Assembly (NCBI RefSeq): GCF_030867095.1
Contig: NC_081824.1
Span: 347,732,203-347,796,202, forward strand
DNA length: 64,000 nt
Reading direction: 5' to 3'
From: Alligator mississippiensis
Lineage: Eukaryota > Chordata > Crocodylia > Alligatoridae
Part shown: one piece after another, positions 1 through 11,160 of the stretch
Numbering within the stretch: position 1 is the first letter of the stretch
Layout: the number at the start of each line of letters is the position of its first letter
The notes under the pieces: model-generated
The model's database searches: none
What the model was told of the DNA's origin: nothing
Seen by the model: the letters and a program-made list of their open reading frames with translations, nothing else
Position numbers and translations under genes: made by a program

Positions 1-836
1 AATGGCAGAATCCCTGCCTATCAGGTGTTCAGAATGGGCATCCAGGAACAGTTGACAGGAACATTTGCTGAAGGCCCCTAATTTATCATTCACCATAGTC
101 CTGATTAGATGCAAGGCACTTTTGGAATTTGTTCTTTTGAAATTCCAATTATGGTTTACATGATGGATTGAAGTAGAAAATATTTACACTTCATTATGCT
201 GTAAGATGATTGATGGACTAGAAACTACATTTGATCAGGGAAGTATAGGATTGCTTCATATTAAGTAGCAGGTTGAGCAGGTTGTGTAATGAGGATAAAA
301 AGTTAATTTGGGATAAGATTAATTTGCTATATTCAGTGACTTGAGAATGGATTGAAATTTGATTGAAGAAGCCTTCAATCTCAAAACAAGATAACAGTAT
401 TTGACACTACATTTAAGCAACAGGCAACTAAACTCCTTTTCTCACTGAGGCACCAAGCCTTGCAACAGACCCAGATGCCAGCTGTGCCCCCTCATCAAAT
501 GCAGACCACATCATCACTGGACCAAATAACACAGATTATAACATCCAAGGTTCATTCACCTCTACCAACACCATATATGCCATCGCCTGCTTACAGTTCT
601 CTGCTGTCTATATTGGACAAACAGGGTGATCCCTTTCTTTGTGTAAGAAAGAATGAACACCAATCTAACTTCAGTTCCAGAAAGACACACAAGCCTGTGG
701 CAGAACACTTTAACTTCTTTGGGCACTCCATTACTGACCTCAGGAGTAGCTGTTTGTAAAAAAATAAAACTTTAAAAACCAACTTAAGTGCAAAATTTTG
801 GAACAAGAAATCATTTACAGACTGGATTATGTTCAG
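1..836. other. AT-rich sequence, no gene recognised
   Basis: A 99-codon frame at 460-759 has no recognisable domain or amphipathic pattern and no splice context I can support. I see nothing else in this stretch. Confidence 0.5.
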
Positions 837-1530
837 TGGGTATGTCTACACAAGATGCTTTACTGTGCATTAGGTTAGTCTGTAGATGGTTTGGATAGGA
901 TGATCTGTAGAAAGCTGTACTGTCTACATGTGTGTGTCAATTACCACTCATTACATTAATCTAATGAACCAGCTGCTTGTACCAGGTACTAGAAAAATGG
1001 TGCATTAATTAATGAATTAATGTGCTGGAGCGCATGCGTAGACCCTGACTGGAAGCAATTTGCTCTTGGTCAGCCAAGGCAGCAGGGAGGCACTGCTGCC
1101 TGGCTTAGCCCTGATCTCTGCAGGGTGGGGAGAGCTGTCCCAGATTCAGGGCAGCTGCCTCCTAGCCACATGGAGATCAGGACCCAATCTACAATCTAGA
1201 TTGGGATGGGTCCTGATCTCCATATGGCTAGGAGGCAGCTTCTCTGCAGCCAGGACAAGTCCCCCTAACCTGCAGAGATTGGGACTGGCCCCTGTGTCCT
1301 CTGCCAGCCTGAAACTGGCACCTGGGGGAGCTCCCTCGGGCTGCTGCAGTGGGGCAGAGCAGAGCAGAGCAGAGGTGGACAAGAGCAGCTCTGGACTGAA
1401 CTGTTCCCATCAGGAGCAAATTTGCACCTGACAGGCACAGATTCAGATGTGTTCCCGGGAGTACTTTAATGAGCAAAGAAAATTCAGGTACATTAATTGC
1501 ATGTGTAGATGTGCCTGGTATGGTCTGAAC
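837..1530. repeat. Composite foldback (MITE-like) element
   Basis: The left end at about 838 reads GGGTATGTCTACACAAG. Inverted relatives occur at about 1029-1047 and again near 1500-1516, where the reverse complement reads GGCACATCTACACATGC. The same CTACACA/CTACATG terminal motif recurs at 3388, 36128, 37220-37241, 47160-47345 and 63421, so this is an interspersed family. The interior contains the hairpin at 1153-1240. Two nested copies, or one element with an internal insertion, would both fit. No target duplication was resolved. The family may be related to crocodilian MITEs, but that is inference. Confidence 0.55.
1153..1240. repeat. Long hairpin inside the foldback element
   Basis: The arm at 1153-1191 is almost exactly the reverse complement of 1197-1240, with a 5-nt loop. 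One arm carries five extra bases and one substitution. Both arms contain GAGATCAGGACCCA or its complement. An RNA from either strand would form a near-perfect stem of about 38 bp. Confidence 0.85.
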
Positions 1531-1974
1531 AGGGACTATGGATTCTGTTGTGACACCTTTGTCCCTATGGGCTTTTTTACATGTTTGCCTCTCCTAGCAC
1601 TGCCCCCAGTTTTTCTCTTTCCTCCTTCCTTTACTTCCTGTCTTTTTGTATTCAGGTTACTCTCTCTATTTGATAGACTACTTCATGCATGTCTCTTCTC
1701 AGCATTTAATGAAGTGAGCTTGTGCTCATGAAAGCTTATGCATCTTGGGTCAGGAAATAATTTTACCCCATGGTCTGATTGGTATGGACTGTGGGGTTTT
1801 TTGTCTTCCTCTGTAGCAGAGGGTGAGGGAGGCCACATCCTTCTACCTGGGTTCTCTTGAGTGGCTAGCAGGATGTTGGTGCCATGATTCCCCTGCCTTG
1901 CCTGTGGCAGGTGAGGGTGTAATGTTGTGTGTTGAATCAGGATTGGTAGTTTTATGAAGAGTTTAGATCATGGA
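1531..1974. other. No feature recognised
   Basis: Pyrimidine-rich and T-rich unique sequence. I see no gene, RNA or repeat I can name. Confidence 0.5.
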
Positions 1975-2085
1975 TTTGTATCAGATGGTTTAGATAGGTT
2001 ATGTAGTCCAACCCCCTGCCTGAGGCAGGATCATCCTATGTAGGTCCTTTCCAGCCCTACTTCTCTATGATTCTGAGTCAATCTA
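1975..2085 (+). repeat. CR1 LINE 3'-end fragment with internal micro-inversion
   Basis: The text GGTCCTTTCCAGCCCTAC followed by CTATGATTCTGAG matches the 3' UTR tail of sauropsid CR1 in plus orientation. The middle segment 2004-2033 (TAGTCCAACCCCCTGCC and onward) reads in the opposite orientation, which suggests a small inversion at the palindromic CCTGCCTCAGGCAGG motif. It has no coding content. Confidence 0.75.
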
Positions 2086-2184
2086 TAAGGTGCCTCTCTA
2101 ACCTGCCTTCTCTCTGACTTCAGAATAACAAGGCTAACTTCCTCTTACTACATACGTCATCCATGTGTGTTTGCTTATGCTTTT

Positions 2185-2300
2185 AATTAGTGAATTGTCC
2201 AAGATCTTGCAGCAAATCCATGTCAAAACTGGGAAATGAATCCTGTTCTCCCAGTTTTCCACTTGTATGCACTCAGGTATCCTCAGACTTCTAATAACAA
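2185..2300 (-). repeat. MIR/CORE-SINE-like fragment
   Basis: The run CCAAGATCTTGCAGCAAAT, followed by AAACTGGGAAATGAATCCTG and CTCCCAGTTTTCCAC, resembles the inverted body of MIR-type SINEs (the 'cacagcaag ... gggaattgaacccag' segment). Diverged; assigned by pattern only. Confidence 0.45.
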
Positions 2301-3384
2301 ACATGCAACATGGAATCATCTCTTCATATATTGTTGGCAGAAAAAAATATAAACAGTATACCCTCCTAGTGGGGAATAATTTTAAACATAATGAACAGGG
2401 ATTTAATTGGTTGCCTGAGCAAGATGCTTGTTAATTGGCAATCTGATTAGTGATTAGGCCTCTAAAGTATTTTACAGATTTAATTTCTCTACAAATGGAA
2501 CAAGGCTTTAAGAGTAAATTGTGTTTGGAACACTGCTCCACTGGCCTAAATTTTACAAAGTGCAGTGTTGCTTTCTTGGGCTATTCGCTGCGGGTGAGAT
2601 ACGCATTTATATTTGCCTTGGGGAAAAAAAGGAAAATGTTTTCTTATCGTAGCTTTAGCTAGTTGGCTAAGGTGCCTGCCTTTGTGTCAGTTATGAAGTA
2701 CATTCCTTGTCTTCTTTCTTTCTCTTTAAAAGAAGTTTCAAATATTTCTGATAAATAATTGAGTTTGCTATGCTCTACACCATAATCACTTATGATGACT
2801 CCCTCCTAGATTCAATCCCTTTCTGTAGCTCCTATCACTTGATATAATCCTGAATAATCAGAAATGAAATCCTGATCCAAATTAATTTATTGAAATTTGC
2901 CACAGACTATAGTTGGATTAAGTGCAAGAAATCTGTCTTTGACTATTGATATCTGATAAGAACTTGAAGGGGTCAGTTATATCAAGTGATCTGCCATGGT
3001 AACAATGGTCTGCCATAGTACAAAGACCTGTAGAAAAATATTCCTTCATTCATTAGAATTTCATCTTTTTGAGACAGAACCTTCCCATCTAGAAAATTGT
3101 ATCCAAACTTTTCCATTTTCAAAGATTTTTTTGCTAGAATTAAAAGTAGTGATTACCAGCAAGAAGGAACCTAGATTATATAGAAGTAGTGGTTAAGCTA
3201 GATGGACAACATTTTCAAAAATGGAGTTTCCCAATTTTGGATACTTTATCAGCAAAGATGATCATCCAACAGTCTCATAGGTGAGTGCACAGATTAAATA
3301 TGGAGTGATGATGTCATATGCCAGACAACACGAGTTGAAGAGAGTTCTAAAGTTGATAAAGAATGAAGACTTCACCTGGTACCC
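2301..3384. other. No feature recognised
   Basis: AT-rich unique-looking sequence with only short uninformative frames. Confidence 0.5.
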
Positions 3385-3387
3385 ACT

Positions 3388-3654
3388 GGGCACGTCTACA
3401 TGAGATGCTATGTCACTACGGCAACATAGTGTTGGCAGGCACAAGCTTTGATGCTGATGTTATTGCCCAGTAGCATCAAGCTACTGGGCAGTAGCTCGCT
3501 GCTACCGAGCAATAGGTTTGAAAACGACCCTTGCACCACTGCAACTGCGCAGTAATGGCAGTTACTGCGCAGTTATAACTACTACTTGCTTTAGCAAGTA
3601 GCAAGTGACTGCACAGTAACAATTGCTCAATCAGGGGCACATGTAAACGCAGCC
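3388..3654. repeat. Foldback MITE-like element with 3-bp target duplication
   Basis: The left end GGGCACGTCTACATG and the reverse-complemented right end GGCTGCGTTTACATG agree at 11 of 15 positions. Both sides carry the same trinucleotide ACT (3385-3387 and 3655-3657), compatible with a 3-bp target duplication as made by PIF/Harbinger-type elements. The interior has nested hairpins, for example GCCCAGTAGC paired with GCTACTGGGC. It encodes nothing. Confidence 0.7.
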
Positions 3655-3657
3655 ACT

Positions 3658-5059
3658 GATGACACAGTTAGAGGGAGATGTCACAGTGTGAAGCCTGATC
3701 CCATCTGGCTCACTCAAGCTCCCAATGAAGTCAATGGGAATTCAGGACGAATAAACATAGAAGAATTTTACTCATAATATAAAGGTTTATTTTTTTCTAA
3801 ATCATGGAATGTAAGTGTAGGGCCTGCATTCATTTCCACAGATATCACTGACCCCTCAAATTCTTCCTAACTCAACATGAGAAATATCTATGTCAGCATC
3901 CAAAAGACAAAAGTATTTGTTCAGGATTGTTGCCACGAACTTCCCAAATTATGTTTTGTACTTAAAAAAAACCAAACCCCAGTGTAACTTCTCCGACTAA
4001 ACCAGATTCTCCATACTTCTGTTGTTGTACTTGTATCAGAATACCAGGAAAAGGTCTAATTGAATGACAAAATACTCAGCCTACCAGTTTGCTCACTCGT
4101 GAAGTGGAAAATGAATCTAAAGGCATCTTTAATCTTCAAGTGGTCATGATTTGTTCATCATTATATTTCGGAAAAGAACTAAAATTTGCTGTTTGATTCC
4201 AGGCCTGTTATTCATTTGCATCACAAGAGTAAAAAAATGGAAGTCCTAGTTGATAATTAGTCCAGAGAGTTTATTGCACATAGACATAGAAAGGAAATCC
4301 TAAAATTCCAAATCCACACATGGTTGTTCTGATTTAAAATAAGGGGTAGTTCTCATTAGAATAACACATCACTATCTATTCAGCTAATCAAGTAATTTGC
4401 GGATTCATTTTTACAAAATGAATTATCTTTTTGCTTCTAGAAAAGAAAGAAATATCTAATATTACTGGATAAAATATTATGCTATTATAGACAATTAAAT
4501 ATCAAGGTAACAAACTAATCTACCACTGTGGCTAGAACACATTGTTTTCTGGAACACATATATTGTTGTTTGCTGGAAACATCAAAGAATTTGTTGTCAG
4601 ATCGATCAAAATCAGAAGTATGGAACAAGGCACAGATTAGGAAGGAATGATTTTAGAGTTTAGTTTGGAGCCCAGTGTGGAAAGTTTCAATTTTAATTCT
4701 TGCTCATGACAAAATGACCTTCTCTTTGTCCATTCTAAATTACAGAAAATATAACCAGTTTATAACGTGAAATTGAAACAGTGACTGACAAATAGCAAAG
4801 AGTATTAATTATAGCAAGTTGCAGCACTTGTCAGAGAATAAATATTGGTGGCCAGATACTAATTCCATTTTAAAAAATGGCGATAAAAAAATAAATAAAT
4901 AAATAAAAATCTAGAAATGGGAAGTGTGTGAAGGGAGAACAGTTTGTTAAGCCAAAATCTTGCCCAAAATGCAACTGAAAACCATCTGGCTTTATACTAT
5001 TTGTTTGTGGCTCTGGCTATTTCTCACTTACATGTGACCACTCATGAGCAGATGTGTAT
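3658..5059. other. AT-rich sequence without gene
   Basis: The only distinctive item is an (AAAT)n microsatellite at 4884-4909. I see no coding or RNA features. Confidence 0.5.
4884..4909. repeat. (AAAT)n microsatellite
   Basis: Short A-rich run followed by uninterrupted AAAT units. Confidence 0.9.
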
Positions 5060-5186
5060 CAGGATGGAACAGCTGAGAGGACTTAAGTCACTGCCAAAAA
5101 GGATTCAGCACTTGTTGGGAAGGATGAACACCAATGAATTAGGATCAGATGGAATTCATCCTAGAGCTTTGTTAGAGTTAAGTTGA
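5060..5186 (+). pseudogene. CR1 reverse transcriptase fragment
   Basis: The frame ending at 5186 reads MNTNELGSDGIHPRALLELS. This matches the conserved CR1 segment just before the first reverse transcriptase block (the 'GPDGIHPRVLKEL' region, also present at 21988-22020 in the intact CR1). Only about 40 codons remain, so it is a dead fragment with no known host role. Confidence 0.7.
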
Positions 5187-6052
5187 AACAGTTGAATTGC
5201 TTACTCCATTAAATTAACCAATGCAAATGTTAAGAGTAGTATAGATTCAAAGTTGTATCAATATTAAAATTAAGAGGGAAAATATTTAATTTCGTATAGT
5301 ACAAGTTTATTTAATGTGCTACGCAGTCCATTTGTCTGCTTGTTTGCTAATTTAGAAATCTGAGAAGTCAGACTCCATTCTCTATCCCCACTTACCTTGT
5401 ACTTACACTTCATTGGGTTTGTATGAATGAGTAAGCTAGGATATATTGCAGGCTTAGGATATATTTAAGCTAGCTCAGGAAGTGAACAAAGGAAGTGTAG
5501 CTGTGGTGTTAAGAATAGTTGGAAAGTTTGAGCATAGAAAAGTTGCATTAGCTCACACAACACATTTCTGAAATGGTGGTTCTGAAATAGTTTTATGCCC
5601 AGAAAGCATACCCGGAAAGGAAAAGAAGTGATGTCATTGGTTTTGGCGGTGAACAGGTAGAAATGGAGCAGTATATCTTTGGGTTAATTTTCTGTTTCTC
5701 TAGAACGTGGGAAGTCTGTAGATTTTTATTTACAGAAACTGTGGGAGTTGATATTCTGTGATAGTTACTGCTAATATGGAAGAGATAACACATTTAAAAG
5801 TCACAATGGTTTTCTGATGGGCTAGTAAAGTGATGTTAAAGGATAAAAGGTAAGGTTATTCATGAAATCCACATTTTAATTCTTTCATTTTTTTGGTGTT
5901 TTAATACCTCAGTAAGTTTTCCTTAATACAGTAACGTCTGTATGTCCCTCTTCTTTAATGAAACATATGGTAAGGGAATTGACATCTTTTTGCAACCTAG
6001 CTTGAAAAAAAAATATCCTTTATATGAATTACTTTATATAGCCAGAGGGAAA
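5187..6052. other. No feature recognised
   Basis: AT-rich sequence. A small local repeat (TAGGATATATT twice near 5438-5465) is the only structure seen. Confidence 0.5.
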
Positions 6053-7445
6053 TACCATATTTACTTGAATCCAAGACAAGGTTTTTCTCCCCATTCAACT
6101 TGGTTTTGAGTATTGGCTTAAGGCAGAGGGCTACTGAGGCTGTGGTTCCTTTCATGATTTATCTGGGCCCAGAGCCAGAGCCAAAGCCCTGGGCAGAGCT
6201 GAGGCTCAAACTGCTGCCACCACCATTGCCTAGCTGGGGCTAGGACCAGGGCCACAGCTACTGCCTGGCCAGCACCAAGGCTGGAGTAACCATGTGCTTT
6301 GTGCCCCAAGCTAGAGCCAGTGCCAGAGCTGCCACAAAATTTAAGTAGCAGCAAGGGGCAGCAAGTTATGGTGGGGGGCAGGCACCTGGGGGGAAAGGCA
6401 GTGGGGAGGAAAGTGGCCCAGGGGCAGGCACTGGGGACAGCAAATGGTGGGGAAGTCAAGAACAGGTAGGGGCTTGTGGCATTGTGGGGGGCAAGCACCA
6501 GAGGGGAAAGTGGTGTGTGTGAGGTCACAGGAGGAGGGGAAAAGTACAGGGAGTCAAGGCCCCCCCCCCCCCCCCGAGTCAGGCTGCCCCTTCCCTCTCC
6601 CCCCAACTCCTTTCCCTACTGCTTGCTCCCCTACTGCTGGTTTTTAGTGGGGGGGGGGAGGGGTAAGCCTGGTCTTACAATCAAGTACTGGCCCAGGGCA
6701 GGTGATAGCTCAGCTTCAGCTCTGACCCTGGGTTCAGGGCTGGAGCCAGAGCTGAGCCATTGCCTTCCCTAGGCCAGAATGACTCATTTGGTGGGGAAAG
6801 GGGTATAGGGGACCCCATGGGGTCTGTGGGGGGACACCTGTGGCCTGCCCCCCAACCCATGGGGCTCATACCTGTACCTACTCCTCCACCCCTGTCTCTC
6901 TCATTCCCTGCTCTCCCCTGAAGCCTGTTTTTGCCCCCCTCCCCACAGTTGTCCCCTTCTGCTCCAGCTCCAGTCCCTCCAGTCAGAAGCTATCCCCACT
7001 TCTGCCTGGTTGGCCTGGGCTGAGACTGGGCCAAGGCTGCTGCCTGCTGAGTGTCCCAAAGCCAGAGCAAACCTGCAGGAAAAGGTAAGAGTGCAGAGCA
7101 TCGGGAGGGAGTGGAGGGTGCAGGCATGGGGCAACAGGGGTCAGGCATAGGCACAGGAGACAGGGGGGACAGGCATGGGGGACTGCAGGTGGGTAGCAGG
7201 CTGCAGGCAGGAGCAGGGGCATGGGGCAAAGAAGCAAGGGTCAGGGGTCTGGCCTCTTGCCTCCCACCACTGCTTTTCCTGCCACAGCACTGGGGGTGGG
7301 AGGGGTGCAGAATTTAAGGTAAACCTCCACTAACTAGATTACTTACATGGACAATTACAAAATTTATAATTTTTCATGTATAGAATCCAGTTTATTGTGG
7401 GGTGTCTTAAATTCAAAGTTGTCTTGTATTCAGGTAAATACGGTA
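6053..7445. mobile_element. GC-rich terminal-inverted-repeat element, superfamily unknown
   Basis: The left terminus TACCATATTTACTTGAATCC and the reverse complement of the right terminus, TACCGTATTTACCTGAATAC, match over about 20 bp and continue (AAGACAAGG against AAGACAACT). The 1.39-kb span between them is GC-rich in an AT-rich neighbourhood, carries a 16-C run (6560-6575), and has proline-rich frames on both strands that look compositional. No transposase motif was recognised, so it is probably non-autonomous. Flanks do not show a clear target duplication. Confidence 0.65.
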
Positions 7446-9066
7446 TTTTTCTATATAAATAAAAAAAAAAAATACAGGAACCTGTCTTTTCTCCCTAGTA
7501 TCTTATTTTCAGCTTCCATGTTGCTTAAAAGCAAATATGGTTTTCAAACTAACAAGTTCATCTTTGATGCCATTTAATAAATAATGGCAAATAATGTTAT
7601 TTCTAAATTTATATTTTTTCTTCAGTAGTGCTGATTTTTTTTTCTCCCAAAATCTATATGATCAGTTTCATATGTTTTCTATTTTCAATTCTTATTTTGA
7701 ACCTACAGCACAGGGCATAGAATTTCTCCAATCCAACTGAAGCAACCAAAGCAGCATCAAAATTAGTAGATTACTATAGATTTTAATAACTTAAATTTAA
7801 TCTCTCTCACTGTATCAAATCTCTTCCCAGGGTTTAAGCCTTTGCTTATGGGACTGCATGCAGATCAATGTCAGTGTCTGCAGGTTTGAACAGCTTCAGG
7901 CTGAGGGCCTAGAACACAGAGTGAATGCTCTAATCACTAGTCCCTTGGGCAGAAGGAAGGCATCACTTGTTTTGAAACAATCCCATTTGGGCACCATTTT
8001 TGCTTTTGATGCTAGCTAGACATGCTCCAAGCATACCTAATGGATAAGTACTATCAGAGGCCTTAGGGTCTGTCTATAACTTATCAGTATCAGGTCTCAT
8101 GGAGCATACCACATACACCCAGCCCATCCAAATCTGCTGATATATTCCAGAGCTTGAAGTTTGCCTCTGAGACTTCCCTGGACTCATGACCAGCGTCTGC
8201 TCTTGAGCCTTCATTTCCCAGCACATCTGAGAATGGGCACTGAGTGTGTGTCCACAACACCCTCATGGGTGAACTTCTGGAACATGTTAGCAAACTTAGG
8301 TATGCAAGGCATGCTTGGTTCTGTTCTTGCAGACACCCACTGCTAATGTGGTCTCTGAGAGGTTGCTCTCTTGGTGTCTCTCCGGCACAAATCCAGACTT
8401 CAGCAAACCTTGCACAGAAGTGAGTCTAAGTATAGGAAACTTTGCAGTTCAAAATGGAGGTGCAACCTGAAATTTGGTGTGTACTAAGTTTTGTGGTTTG
8501 TGGAGTAGGTCTAATCTGGATCCTTTTTTGGAATGTAAGCAGCTAAATTCTGCCAAAGTCCCCATCAGGCACCTGTGGAGCCAATTTGGATCTGTCCTAA
8601 TGTCATTCATTTAACTCAATACTTAAAGTATTGATATTTTGTAATGCTTGCTGATAAAAAGCACATTAGGAGGCTTCAAGACACATTAAGGGGAAAGCTC
8701 CAATGCTTTTGTCTACATTACTAATTAGTGTATTGTATGTAGACTTTCTAGAATCAATCTGCATAAATTAAGGGTACAGACAAATGAATGTTTGGAGCCT
8801 TTTCATAAGGGGGATGTTTCAAAAGGGCAGCAGCTGGAACATTCTAATTGTTATGTGTGAATAACAATTAAAACCCTGCGAGACCATACTGACTTTAACC
8901 CTGGATGAAGGAGAGTTCAAGTTGGAGGGGTTTTGCTACAGCTAGTTGACATACAACAATTATAATGTACCAGCTTCTACCTTTCTGAAGAATTCTCATT
9001 CTCTCTCAAATGTTCATTCCCGTGTCCCTTGAATAAACCAATGGATATGACATGACAGGAGTAATC
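7446..9066. other. Mostly unique sequence; possible SINE-like patch
   Basis: Around 7880-7955 the minus strand reads CTAGTGATTAGAGCATTCAC, which resembles a tRNA-derived SINE head. Identity is too weak to classify. I see nothing else; the 67-codon frame at 8090-8293 is not recognisable. Confidence 0.35.
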
Positions 9067-9074
9067 ATCTAAAA

Positions 9075-9275
9075 CAGGGTGTCCCAAACTGGTCCACATA
9101 CCCCTGGGGTACACAACATCTTTGGGGAGCACATGGGAGAAAGTATGTAATTCTCATTATAATAAAAATTGGCATTTAAGGGATTAAAATATAAGATGCA
9201 TGCTGGTAGGGGTATGTGGACACCTGGTAAATCTGGAAGGGGGTACGCAATAAAGAAAAAGTTTGTGAACCTCTA
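9075..9275. mobile_element. hAT-type non-autonomous element with 8-bp target duplication
   Basis: The left end CAGGGTGTCCCAAACT and the reverse-complemented right end TAGAGGTTCACAAACT are hAT-like termini of the 'CAGTGGTTCCCAAACT' type. The flanks are ATCTAAAA (9067-9074) and CTCTAAAA (9276-9283), matching at 7 of 8 positions. At 201 bp it has no coding capacity. Confidence 0.85.
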
Positions 9276-9283
9276 CTCTAAAA

Positions 9284-10107
9284 CAAAGATGCTTTCTCCT
9301 CAGAAAGCAAGTGACAGTTCATGGAGAGTTTCTGAAAAAAAAAAATATCATTCTGTCCCTGTTCTGGATAGACAATACCCACACTTAATATATATTAGAA
9401 GTTAAAGTTATTGAAATGAACTTGTACAGTTGGAAGAAAAAAAAAATATAGGACACCCATGCATGGTTGTTGTATGGTACATAGTTGATATATGTTGATG
9501 CAATCTAAAACATTAAGTTTGTCATACAGCCTACATTTGACCAGGGTTAATAAGTTCTAGTGCCATGCTATAATAGGAAGAAGGGTAAACTGCATTTGGT
9601 TGGTGATGTGATTGATGTAGATGTCTCTCAACCATCTGATAGTATCAGATACCATGAGGTGCCTCATCAGTTTTGAGCAGCAGAAGGGTGTTATGCAGGC
9701 TTGCAGGATGCTTTTGTTGCTTAGGTCCTATGCTCCAAGTGCCCCAACAACCAAGCACCAGTGCCATCACACTGTACCCCTTCTCCCTCAGGGTATCAGC
9801 CAGTGGCCCATATTTTGGTCTGGTTTTGCTCTCAGGCTTTGGAGAAAGCTTGCCACTGTTTCTCAAACAGGATGGTCACATCAATCAGCAGGAGCTTTAT
9901 CTTGTCCTTGTCTGTACTCCAGGAGGTATACTTTAATGACAAATAGCTACTTACTTTTCTCTGTTAATCTATGTTAGTCTGAAGTCAGGCAAAAGGCAGA
10001 GTAGATTTGCACCTCTCTCTCTAGAAACAACCTGTCAGTCTCACTTGTATACATATAGTGTGTATATAAAATCTTAGGAACAATCAGCCTTGCCAAAACA
10101 TTCAGAC
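9284..10107. other. No feature recognised
   Basis: Unique-looking sequence. Frames of up to 118 codons at 9621-9977 overlap on several strands and show no domain. Confidence 0.45.
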
Positions 10108-10199
10108 AGGTTTGGTAGTTGCTACTATCTATAACTATATCTGTACCTATATGGTATGTTACACTAGATATGATAAAGATAGTAGCAACTACCAAACCT
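10108..10199. repeat. Perfect 23-bp inverted repeat hairpin
   Basis: The arm at 10108-10130 is the exact reverse complement of 10177-10199 (core GGTTTGGTAGTTGCTACTAT), separated by 46 nt of AT-rich sequence. It could be a tiny MITE. It lies 39 bp left of the LTR element. Confidence 0.9.
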
Positions 10200-10238
10200 C
10201 AGTCTGAACTTCTTTTGATGAGGTTAATCGTTCCTAAA

Positions 10239-11146
10239 TGTCACGGGATGGGGTCCTCACGGGTGGCTGTGTTCTCCTAAGGCCCCTCAACTGTGCCAAT
10301 TTGGCCGGCTGGGCACCCTCAGTTCTCGCCCATCACGTCTTTTTATATTTCCATCAAATAGGGAGGCTGCCTTTAAGTCCTCTTGGATATGGTTTGATGG
10401 ACTGTTTGAACCCTGTGGGTTCCCACACCCCTTGTGGGTCTCATTTTACAATGGGTGTTTCAGGGGCACCCTAGCCTTATGGGCTATATACATGGCTCCA
10501 ACCGCTCCTTTACCGTGCCCCAAACTTCACAGATGGTACTGGCGTCATCTTGCCTAGGCCTCGTTATAATTCAGCCCCTTGTCCTCACTGGGCTGTCTGC
10601 AGCCCTCTCTCTGCACCCCTTGGCGCTGGGCTCTCTGCAGCCCTTCTCACTGCGCCCTCTCTGGCGCTGGGGTTTGTGCACCCCAAATGCTGCACCCTCT
10701 CTGGTGCTGGGGTCCCCACACTGCAGTGGGCCCCCTATGAGGCCTCCTCCTTCCCCAAATAGCCTCACCCAAACCACTGGTCTTATAAAACAGCAAACAA
10801 AACATAAGCCCCTGCACTATAACATAACACAAGCTACATAAGGTGTGCTCAACCCCTTTACATTACCCAGAGCAGAACTTATTCAGGCCTCTTCCCTTCA
10901 CTTGCTCTAGGAGAGCTTCTTCTCCCTTGGCCACCAGCAGAAAACTGACTCCTAGTCCCTGTCCTGGGGTTTATATGGGCCCAGGGCCCTGCCCCTTCTG
11001 GCCAGCTGACCAGGTGCAGATGCAGGCTAATTTCCTCATTAGCTAGCTGCCATGGCAACCTGCACCTGGGCTCCTGCCTGGCTCTTTGGGCTCTCCCCAG
11101 GCAGTTTCTGCTCTTCTAGGAGCAGGCACCTAAGTGCCCTGGGCCA
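10239..11146 (-). repeat. 3' LTR (908 bp) of the retroelement
   Basis: It starts TGTCACGGGATGGGG on the plus strand and aligns along its length with 13982-15996, except for a 996-bp segment it lacks. Its U3-type edge (CCTAAGTGCCCTGGGCCA) abuts a purine tract in the sense strand. A TATA-like ATATAAA lies at 10970-10976 on the minus strand. It has two copies of a unit of about 45 bp (CTCTCTGG and onward) near 10655-10720. Confidence 0.92.
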
Positions 11147-11160
11147 CACCTCCTCCCTTA
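11147..11160 (-). promoter_or_regulatory. Polypurine tract
   Basis: The sense (minus) strand reads TAAGGGAGGAGGTG immediately before the 3' LTR. This is the position and composition expected for the plus-strand primer of reverse transcription. Confidence 0.8.

Noticed and set aside
460..759. 99-codon frame as a possible host exon
   Set aside because: No recognised domain, no supported splice sites and no codon signal I can judge.
6118..6606. 162-codon proline/serine-rich frame
   Set aside because: GC- and C-run-rich transposon interior; low complexity with overlapping frames on the opposite strand.
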